Positions 53,601 through 64,000 of a stretch of DNA of 64,000 bases are shown piece after piece. Every line of letters starts with the position of its first letter. Position 1 is the first letter of the stretch. The notes below the pieces were generated by a model. It searched no databases and was not told the DNA's origin. It saw only the letters and a program-made list of their open reading frames with translations. Source of the stretch: Orientallactaga sibirica (Eukaryota; Chordata; Mammalia; Rodentia; Dipodidae). A program made the position numbers and the translations under genes. The DNA is taken from assembly GCA_036365145.1 (NCBI GenBank), contig JAEOAD010002525.1, positions 60,648 to 124,647 on the forward strand. The letters are read 5' to 3'.

Positions 53601-56600
53601 CTTAGGTGAAGTGAAGACCCACCTTGAACAGAGGGATCGTGTATTCCTTAGGTAAAGATCACCACCTGCATTGCACAGAGGGATCATCCCATTCCTTAGG
53701 TAAAGCGAAACACCTACATTGCACAGAGGGATCATCCATTCCTTATGTAATGGTAAACACCTGCATTGCACAGAGGGATCATCCATTCCTTAGGTTATGG
53801 TAAACACCTGCATGGAACAGAGGGCTCATTTATTCCTTAGGTAAAGATCAACACCTGCATTGCACAGAGGGAACATCCCTTGCTGAGATAACAGTAAACA
53901 CCTGCATTGAAGAGATGTATCATCTATTCCTTAGTTAAAGTTCAACACCTGCATTTCACAGAGGGATCATCCCACTCCTTAGGTAAAGGTAAAGACCTGC
54001 AATTACGAGAGGGATCATCCATTCCTTAGGTAAATGTGAACACCTGCATAGCACAGAGGGATCATCCATTCCTTATGTAATGGTAAACACCTGCATTGAA
54101 TAGTGGGATCACCCAATCCTTAGATAATGGTCAACACCTGCATAGAACAGAAATCATTCATTCCTTAGATAACAGTAAACAACTGCAATGAACACAGGGC
54201 TCATTTATTCCTTATGTAAAGATCAACACCTGCATTGCACAGAGGCATCATCCATTCCTGAGATAACGGTAAACACCAGCATTGAACAGAGGGATCATCT
54301 ATTCCTTATGTAAAGATCAACACCTGCTTTGCACAGAGGGATCATCCATTCCTTAGGTAACAGTAAACACGTGCATTGAACAGAGGGATCATACATTCCT
54401 AAGATAACAGTAAACACCTGCATTCAAGAGAGGGGTCATTTATTCCTTAGATAACGGTAAACACCTGCATTGAACAGAGTGATCATCTATTCTTTAGGTA
54501 AAGATCAACTATTCCAGTGCACAGGGGGATAATCCCATTCCTTAGGTAAAGGTAAACACCCGCATTGAACAGAGGGATCATCTATTCCTTAGGTAAATAT
54601 CAACACCTGCATTGCACAGAGGGATAATCCATTCCTTAGGTAACTTTAAACACCTGCATTGAACAGAGGGATCATCCATTCCTAAGATAACGGGAAACAC
54701 CTGCATTGAAGAGAGGGCTCATTCATTCCTTAGATAACGGTAAAATCCTGCATTGCACAGAGGGATCATCCCATTCCTTAGGTAAAGGAAAACACCTGCT
54801 TTGCAAAGAGGGATCATCAATTCCTTAGGTTAAGATAAACACCTTCCTTACACAGAGGGATCATCCATTCCTTAAGTAACTGTAAACAATTGCATTGAAC
54901 AGAGGGCTCATCTATTCCTTAGGTAAAGATGAACACCTGCATTGCACAGAGGGATCATCCTATTCCTTAGGTCAAGTACAACACCTGCATTGCCATAGGG
55001 TTCATCCATTCCTTAGGTAAAGGTAAACACCTGCATTGCACAGAGATATCATCCATTCCTTATGTAATGGTAAACACATGCATTGAAGAGATAGATCACC
55101 CATTACTTAGATAATGATAAACACCTGTATTGAACACATGGATCTTCCATTCCTGAGATAATGGTGAACACCTTCGTTGACCAGAGGGATCATCCATTCC
55201 TAAGGTAAATGTAAACGCCTGCATTTCACAGAGGGATCATCCATTCCATAGGTAATGGTAAAAACCTGCATAGAACAGAGATCAACCATTGCTTAGATAA
55301 TGGCAAACACCTGCATGGAACAGAGGGATCATCCATTCCTTAAGTAAAGGTAGAAACCTGCGTTCAACAGAGGGATCATCCTTCCTTAGGTAAAGGTAAA
55401 CACCTGTATTGAACTGATGGATCTTCCATTCCTGAGAAAACGGTGAACACCTGCATTGACCAGAGGGATCATCAATTCCTTAGGTAAATGTAAACACCTG
55501 CATTGCACAGAGGGATCATCCATTCCTTAGGAAATGGTAAACACCTGCATTGAATAGAGGGATCATCCATTCCTTAGATAAGTCAACACCTGCATTAGAA
55601 CAGAAATCATTCATTCCTTAGATAACAGTAAACAACTGCAATGAACACAGGGCTCATCCCATTCATTAGGTAAAGATCAACACCTGCATTTCACAGAGGC
55701 ATCATCCATTCCTGAGATAACGGTAAACACCAGCATTGAACAGAGGGATCATCCATTCCTTATGTAAAGATCAACACCTGCATTGAAGATAAGGATCATC
55801 CATTCTTAGATAAGGTAACTGAGGGTAAACACGTGCATTGAACAGAGGGATCATACATTCCTAAGATAACAGTAAACACCTGCATTCAAGAAAGGGATCA
55901 TTTATTCCTTAGATAACGGTAAACACCTGCATTGAACAGAGTGATCATCCATTCTTTAGGTAAAGATCAACTATTCCATTGCACAGGGGATCATCCCATT
56001 CCTTAGGTAAAGGTAAACACCTGCATTGAACAGAGGATCATCTATTCCTTAGGTAAATATTAACACCTGCATTGCACAGAGGGATAATCCATTCCTTAGG
56101 TAACTTTAAACACCTGCATTGAACAGAGGGATCATCCATTCCTAAGATAACGGGAAACACCTGCATTGAACAGAGGGCTCATTCATTCCTTAGATAAAGA
56201 TGAAAACCTGCATTGCACAGAGGATCATCCATTCCTTAGGTAAAGGAAAACACCTGCTTTGCAAAGAGGCATCATCAATTCCTTAGGTTAAGATAAACAC
56301 CTTCCTTACACAGAGGGATCATCCTTTCCTTAAGTAACTGTAAACAATTGCATTGAACAGAGGGCTCATCTATTCCTTAGGTAAAGATGAACACCTGCAT
56401 TGCACAGAGGGATCATCCTATTCCTTAGGTCAAGTACAACACCTGCATTGCCATAGGGTTCATCCATTCCTTAGGTAAAGGTAAACACCTGCATTGCACA
56501 GAGGTATCATCCATTCCTTATGTAAAGGTAAACACCTTCATTGAATAGAGGGATCATTCATTCCTTAGATAATGGTAAACACCTGCATTGAACAGAGGGA

Positions 56601-57660
56601 TCACCTATTCCTTAGGTAAAGATCAACACCTGCATTGCACAGGGGGATCATCTCATTCCTTAGGTAAAGGTAAACACCTGCATTGCACAGAGGGATCATC
56701 CATTCCTTAGGTAACTTTACACACCTGCATTGAACAGCAGGATCATCCATTCCTTAGATAACAGTAAACACCTACATTGAACAGAGGGATCATCCATTCC
56801 TTAGGTAAAGATCAACACCTGCATTGAACAGAGGGATCATCCTATTCCTTAGGTAAAGGTAAACTCCTCCATTGCACGGAGGGATCATCCATTCCTTCAG
56901 GAAAGTTAAACTCCTGAACTGCACACAGGTATCATCCATTCCTTAGATAATGGTGAACACCTGCATTGAAAAGGCGACTCATTTATTCCGAAGGAAACGA
57001 TCAACACCTGGATTGCACATAGGGATCATCCATTCCTTAGGTAAAGGTAAACACCTGCATTGACCAGAGGGATCATCCATTCCTTAGGAAATTGTAAACA
57101 CGTGCATTGAACAGAGGGGTCATCCATTCCTTAGATATCAGTAAACACCTGCATTGAACAGAGGGCTCATCTATTCCTTAGGTAAAGATGAACACCTACA
57201 TTGCACAGAGGGATCATCCCATTCATTAGGTCAAGGAAAATACCTGCATTGCCAGAGGGTTCATCCATTCTTTAGGTAAAGGTAAACACCTGCATTGCAC
57301 AGAGGCATCATCCATTCCTTATGTAATGGTAAGCCAGTGCATTGAAGATAAGGATCACCCATTACTTAGATAATGGTAACCACCTGTATTGAACAGATGG
57401 GTCTTCCATTCATGAGATAAGGTGAACACTTTCATTGACCAGATGGATCATCCATTACTTAGGTAAAGGTAAACACCTGCATAGCACAGAGGTATGATCC
57501 ATTCCTTAGGTAATGGTAAACACCTGTTTGCACAGAGGTATCATCCATTCCTTATGTGAAGGTAAACATTTGCATTGAACAGAGGTATCTTCCATTCCTT
57601 AGGTAAGAGTAAACACCTGCAATGCACAGAGGGATCATCCATTCCTTAGGTAAATGTAAA
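50641..57660. repeat. 47-bp satellite array, block F with 31-unit duplication
   Basis: Mostly regular. About 54,130-55,040 is repeated at 55,585-56,500. The marker GTCAAGTACAACACC occurs at 54,971 and 56,429, an offset of 1,458 against 31 x 47 = 1,457, and GAACAGAAATCATTCATTCC is shared. The second copy has small deletions and GGGG-type changes. No gene seen. Confidence 0.92.
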
Positions 57661-60600
57661 CACCAGTCTTGCACAGAGGGATCCATTCCATTAAGTTTTT
57701 GTAAACACCTGTAAGGGATGAACACCTACATTGTAGAAACAGTTGAACATCCATTCCTTTTGTAAAGATAAACACCTGCATTGAACAGAGGATCTTCCAT
57801 TCTTTAGGTAAAGGTAAACACCTGCATTGAACAGAGGGATCATCCATTCCTTGACAAAACTGTAAACACCTGCATTGAACAGAGGAATCATCCATTCCTC
57901 GGATAATGGTAAACACCTGCATTGAACAGAAGGATCATTTATTAATTAGTTAATGAAGAACACCTGCATTGCACAGAGGGACCATCCATTCCTTATGTTA
58001 AAGGTCCACACCTGCATTGACAGAAGGATCATCCATTACTTATATAACAGTAAACAGACCATTGCACAGAGGGATCATCCCATTCCTTAGGTAAAGTTAA
58101 ACACCTGCATTGCACACAGGGAACATCCATTCCTTTGGTAAAGGTAAACACCTGCATTGAACAGAAGGATCATCCATTCATTAGGTAAAGCTAAACACCA
58201 GCATTGAACAGAAGGATTATCCATTCCTAAAGTAAAAGTAAACACCTGCATTTCACAGAGGGATCATCCATTCCTTAGGTAAAGGTAAACACCTGCATTG
58301 AACAGAGGAATCATCCATTCCTTAGCAAAGGTAGAAACCTGGGTTGAACAGAGGGATAATCATTCCTTAGGTAAAGGTCAACACCTGCCTTGAACAGAGG
58401 TATCATCCATTCATTATGTAACTGTAAACACCTGCATTGAAAAGAGGGATAATCCATTCCTTTGGTAAAGATAAACAACTGCATTGCACAGAGTGATCAT
58501 CCATTCCTTAGGTATCTGTAAACACCTGCATTGAACAGAGGGATCATACATTCCTTAGGTAACTGTAAACACCTGCATTGAACAGAAGGATCATCCATTG
58601 CTTTGGTAAGTGTAAACACCTGCATTGAACAGAAGGATCATCCATTCTTTAGATAAGGTAAACACCTGTATTGAACAGATGGATCATCCATTCCTTAGGT
58701 AAACATAAAACACCTGCATTGCACAGAGGGATCATCCATTCCTTAGGTAATAGTAAACACCTGCATTGAACAAAGGGGTCATCCATTCACTTAGATAAAG
58801 ATAAACACCTGGTTTGAAAATAGGTATCATCCATTCCTTAGGTAAATGTCAACACCTGCATTGCACAGAGGATCATCCCATTCCTTAGGTAAAGGACAAC
58901 TTCTGCATTGCACAGAGGAACATCCATTCTTTTGGTAAAGGTAAAACCTGCAGTGAACAGAGGATCAGCCATTCCTTAGGTAAAGGTAAACACCTGCATT
59001 GAACAGAGGGATCATCCATTCCTTAGGTAAGGGTAAACACCTGCAATGCACAGAGGATCATTCATTCTAAGTAAAGGTAAAAACCTGCATTGAACAGAGG
59101 ATCATCCATTCTTTAGGTAAAGGTAAACACCTACTTTGAACAGAAGTATCATCCATTCCCTTATGTAAAGGTCAACACCTGCATTGAACAGAGGATCATC
59201 CATTCCTAAGATAAAGGAAAACACCTGCATTGAACAGAGGCATCATCCATTCCTTAGGTAAAGATCAACAGCTGCCTGGCTCAGAGGTATCATCTCATTC
59301 CTTATGTTATGGTAAAAACCTGCATTGCACAGAGGGATCATCCATTCCTTATGTAAAAGTAAACACCTGCATTGAACAGAGGGATCATCCATTCCTTAGG
59401 TAAAGTAAACACCAGCATTGCACAGAGGATTCATCCATTCCTTAGGTAACTGTAAACACCTGCATTGAAACAGAGGGATCATCCATTCTTTAGATAATGG
59501 AAAACACCTGCATTGAACAGAGGATCATCCATTCCTTAGGTAAATATAAACACCTGCATTGCACAGAGGGATCATCTCATTCCTTCGGTAAAAGTAAACA
59601 CCTGCATTGCACAGAGGGATAATCCATTCCTTAGGTAACTTTAAACACCTGCATTGAACAGACGGATCATCCATTCCTTAGATAAATATAAACACCTGCA
59701 TTGCACAGAGGATAATCCATTCCTTAGGTAAAGATAAACACGTGCATTGAACATAGAGGATTCATGCATTCCTTAGGTAACGGTAAACACCTGCATTGAA
59801 CAGTCTGGTCATCCATTCCTTAGGTAACTGTAAACACCTGCATTGAACATAGGGATCATCCATTCTTTGATAATGGTAAACACCTGCATTGAACAGAGGG
59901 ATCATCCATTCCTTTTCTTAGATCAACACCTGCATTGAACAGAGGGATCATCCATTCCTTGATAACTGTAAACACCTGCATTGAACAGAGGGATCATCCA
60001 TTCCTTAGGTAATGATAAACACCTGCATTGAACAGAAGGTTCATCCATTCCTGAGGTAAACGTAAACCCCAGCATTGAACATAGGTATCTTAAATTCTTA
60101 GGTAATAGTAAACACCTGCATTGAACAGAGGATCATCCCATTCCTTACCTAAAAGTAAAAACCTGCCTTGCACAGAGGGATCATCCATTCCTTATGTAAA
60201 CGTAAACACCTGCATTGTAAGAGGGATCTTCCATTCCTTAGGTAATAGTAAACACCTGCATTGACAGTGGGATCATCCATTCCTAAGGTAAAGTAAACAC
60301 CTGCATTGAAAAGAGGATCATCCATTTCTTAGGTAAAGGTAAACACCTGCATTGCACAGTCGGATCTTTCCATTCCTTAGATAAAGATAAACACCTGCAT
60401 TGCGACAGATGGATCATCCATTCTGCGAGAAGATAATGGTAAACACCTGGATTGAACAGAGGGATCATCCATTTCTTAGGTAAAGAAACACCTGCATTGG
60501 ACAGAGGGATCATCCATTCCTTATGTAGTTGTAAACACCTGCATTGAACAGAGGGATCATCCATTCCTTAGATAAAGGTAAACACCTGCGTTGAACAGAG

Positions 60601-62690
60601 AGGGATCATCCATTTCTTAGTAAGGATCAACACCTGCATTGAACACAGAGATCATCCATTCCTTAGATAAGGGCAAACACCTGCATTGAACAAAGGGATC
60701 ATCCATTCCTTAGATAACAGATAAACACCTGCATTGAACAGATGGATCATCCATGCCTTAGGTAAAGTTAAACACCTGCATTGAAAAGAGGGATCATCCA
60801 TTCCTTAGATAACAGTAAACACCTGCATTGAACAGTCGGATCATCCATTCCTTAGGTAACTGTTAAAACTCTGCATTGAACAGAGGAATCATCCATTCTT
60901 TTAGATAACAGTAAACACCTGCATTGAACAGAGAGTCATCTATTCCTTAGGTAAAGATCAACACCTGCATTGCACAGAGGATCATCCCATTCCTGATATA
61001 ACTCTAAACACCTACATTGAATAGTGGGTTCATCCATTTCTTAGGTAAAGGTAAACACCTGCATTGCAAAAAGTGCTCATCCATTCCTTAGGTAACTGTA
61101 AACACCTGCATTGAACAGAGGTATCATCCATTCTTAGATAATGGTAAAAACCTGATTGAATAGATCATCCATTTCTTAGGTAACTGTTAAACACCTGCAT
61201 TGAACAGAGGATCATCCATTCCTTAGGTAATTTTAAACACCTGCATTGAGCAGAGGATCATCCATTCCTTATGTAAAAAATCAACACCTGCATTGCACAG
61301 AAGGATCATCCATTCTTTAGGTAAAGGTAAACACCTGCATTTCCCAGAGGGATCATCCATTCCTTAGGTAAATGGCAAACACCTGCATTGCAAAGAGGAT
61401 CACTCCAATCCTTAGGTAAAGTTAAACACCTGCATTACACAGAGGGATCATCCATTTCTTAGATAATGGTAAACACCTGCATTGAACAGAGGTATCATCT
61501 ATTCCTTAGGTAAAGATCAACACCTGCATTGCACAGAAGGGTCATCCATTCCTTAGGGAAAGGATAATACCTGCATTGCACAGAGGGATCTTCCATTCTT
61601 TAGGTAAAGATAAACACCTCAATTACACATAGCAATCATCCTTTCCTAGGTAAAGGTAAACACCAGCATCGAACATAGGCATCTTCCATTCCTTAGGGAA
61701 TAATAAATACCTGCAATGCACAGAGGGATCATCCCACTCCTTATATAAATGTAAACAACTGCATTGAACAGAGTGATCATCCATTCATTAGGTAAACACC
61801 TGCCTTGCACAGAGGGGTCATCCATTCCTTAGATAAGAGGTGAAAACCTGCATTGCACAGAGGGACCATCCATTCCTTATGTAAAGATCAACACCTGTAT
61901 TGAATAGAGAGATAATCCATTCCTTAGGTAAAGTTCAACACCTGCCTGACCCAGAGGTATCATAAATTCCTTATGTAATGGTAAACATATGATTTGCACA
62001 CAGAGAACATCCAATCCTTTGGTAAAGGTAAACACTTGCATTGAACAGAGGGATCTTCCATTCCTTGGGTAATAGTAATCCCCTGCAATGCACAGAGGGA
62101 TCATCCAATCCTTATGTTAATGTAAACACCTGCATTGAACAGAGGGATCTTCCATTCATTAGATAACGGTATACACCTGCATTGAACAGAGGGATCATCT
62201 ATTCCTTAGGTAAAGTTCAACACCTGCATTGCACAGAGGGATCATCCCATTCCTTAGGTAAAGGGAAACGCTTGCATTGCACAGAGGGATCACCCATTCC
62301 TTATGTAATGGTAAACACCTGCATTGAACAGAGGGATCATCCAATCCTTAGATAAAGGTAAACACCTGTATTGAACAGAGGGATCACCAATTTCTTAGAT
62401 ATGGATCAACACCTGCATTGCACAGAGGGATCATCCATACCGTAGGTAACGGTGAACACCTGCATTGCACAGAAGGATCATCAATTCCTTAGGTAAAGCA
62501 CGACACCTGAAATAGACAGAGGGATTCTCCATTCATTAGGTAAAGATAAAAACCTCCATTTCACAGAGGAATCATGCTTTCCTTAGGTAAAGGTCAACAT
62601 CAGCATTGAACATAGGCTTCTTCCATTCCTTAGGTAATAGAAAACACCTGCAATGCACAGAGAGATCATCCCATTCCTTGCATAAACTTA
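57661..62690. repeat. 47-bp satellite array with patchy damage
   Basis: Satellite continues. A local disruption at 57,680-57,760 (TAAGGGATGAACACCTAC, TGTAGAAACAGTTG) precedes long tracts very close to consensus. From 58,860 on, many GAGGATC units and one-base indels appear, less dense than at 6-12 kb. The units at 59,300-61,300 are unusually homogeneous. No gene seen. Confidence 0.9.
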
Positions 62691-64000
62691 AATACATACG
62701 GTAAACAGGAGATCATCCATTCATAGGTAAATGTAAATACAGGCTTTCACACAGAGGATCATCCATCATATGTAAAGTTGAACACCTGCTGCACAGAAGG
62801 AACGCTCCATTCCTTAGGTATCAGTCAACACCTGCATTGAACAGAGGATCTTCTATTCCTTAGGTAAAGGTAAACACCTGCATTGCACAGAGGACCATCC
62901 ATTCCTTAGGTAACTGTAAACCTCTGCATTGGATAGAGGGATCATTTTCCTTAGATAACGATAAACACCTGCATTGAACAGAGGGATCATCTATTCCTTA
63001 TCTTCAAATATAAACAGAGGATCATCCATTCCCTATACACAGAGATCATTGAACAGGATCTTACATAAAAAGATAAACACCTGCAAATTCACAGAGGATC
63101 ATCCATTCCTTGGGCATGAATGTCGATGCGTACCTGCATTGAACAGAGGGATCATCTATTCCTTAGTTAAATATCAACACCTGCATTGCACAGAGGATCA
63201 TCCATTCCTTGGTAAAGGTAAACACCACCATTGTACAGAGGATCATCCATTCCTTGGTAAAGATAAACACCTGCATTGGACAGTGGGATCATCCATTCCT
63301 TAGGTATCCAGTAAACACCTGCATTGAAAAGAGGTCTCATCTATTCCTTAGAAGTGAAGTTAAACACCTGCATTGCAAAGTCGGATCGGCATTCCTTGCT
63401 GGGTAAAGATAAACACCTGCATTGATAGAGGATCATCCATTCTTTAGATAATGGTAAACACCTGGATTGGAAGCAGAGGCTCAGCTATTTCTTAGGTAAA
63501 GATCTACACCTGCATTGGACAGAGGGTCATCCATTCCTTATGTAGTTGTAAACACACTCCATTGAACAGAGGTATCATCTGTTCGTAGATAACAGTAAAC
63601 ACCTGCACGTTGAACAGAGGGATCAAGCATGACTGTAGTAAGGATCAACACCTGCATTGAACAGAGAGATCATCCATTCCTTAGATAAGGGCAAACACCT
63701 GCACTGCACAGAGGATCATCCATTCCTTAGGTAAAGATAAACACCTGCATTGCACAGATGGTCATCCATTCTTAGAGTATCCAGTAAACACCTGCATTGA
63801 AAAAGAGGGCTCACGTATTCCTTGAGTAAAGTAAACACCTGCATTTACAAAAATCCGGATCATCCATTCCTTAGGTAACTGTAAATCTCTGCATTGAACA
63901 GAGAATCATCCATTCTTTAGATAACAGTTAACACCTGCATTGAGACAGAGCTCATCTATTCCTTAGGTAAAGATAAACACCTGCATTACACAGAGAGTTC
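62691..64000. repeat. Damaged satellite at window end
   Basis: Units are truncated and interrupted, worst at 63,000-63,130 (CCTATACACAGAGATCATTG; GGGCATGAATGTCGATGCG). Patches of good units return and the satellite runs off the window end. Open frames at 62,974-63,406 arise from frame slips in satellite, not genes. Confidence 0.88.

Noticed and set aside
1..64000. CRISPR array (direct repeats of 47 bp)
   Set aside because: Repeats are contiguous with no unique spacers, the unit is diverged, there are no cas genes, and the context contains vertebrate-type class II endogenous retroviruses.
1..64000. Telomere-like repeats (CCTTAGGT)
   Set aside because: Only one TTAGG-like word per 47-bp unit; no tandem TTAGGG runs.
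1..64000. CENP-B box indicating a centromere core
   Set aside because: The consensus has no CpG and so no TTCG...CGGG motif; centromeric status cannot be claimed from sequence.

Overview
The window is almost entirely satellite DNA, with no convincing cellular protein-coding gene, tRNA or rRNA. About 57 kb is a head-to-tail array of a diverged 47-bp unit, roughly 1,200 copies (a good representative is 39,595-39,641). Two LTR-retrotransposon features interrupt it: a 4.4-kb class II (beta-retrovirus/ERVK-like) provirus at about 14,223-18,661 and a 462-bp solo LTR at 40,122-40,583. Class II endogenous retroviruses with a lysine-tRNA primer site, embedded in a long irregular satellite, point to a mammalian (certainly vertebrate) chromosome, probably pericentromeric, subtelomeric or other heterochromatin. 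The species cannot be named from the sequence.

Layout. 1-6,180: clean 47-bp array, including a tandem higher-order duplication of about 1.69 kb. 6,181-12,390: the same satellite, increasingly damaged by one-base deletions and truncated units. 12,391-14,222: a stretch in which satellite words are interleaved with LTR-like, env-like and unrecognised sequence, looking more like a blended assembly consensus than natural DNA. 14,223-18,661: provirus with a 5' LTR lacking its first 38 bp, a lysine primer site, a broken gag start, long non-coding filler, an env transmembrane remnant, a polypurine tract and a complete 516-bp 3' LTR. 18,662-40,121: clean array. 40,122-40,583: solo LTR. 40,584-49,590: clean array. 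49,590-64,000: array with alternating clean and damaged patches.

Over long distances the array repeats itself. 1-5,555 is paralogous to about 32,525-38,705, and 18,662 onward is paralogous to 41,738 onward, in the same order, so a block of tens of kilobases has been duplicated. The second copy keeps the empty target site of the provirus (41,738-41,743), so the retrovirus arrived after that duplication or was lost from that copy. The two LTRs differ by one substitution and two one-base homopolymer indels over about 477 bp, so the insertion is recent even though its coding content is wrecked. It was probably mobilised by proteins supplied in trans.

The many small open frames that start with variants of MDDPSVQCRCLPL are translations of the satellite. 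47 is not a multiple of 3, so each frame cycles through three phases and gives a 47-residue periodicity. They are not annotated as genes.
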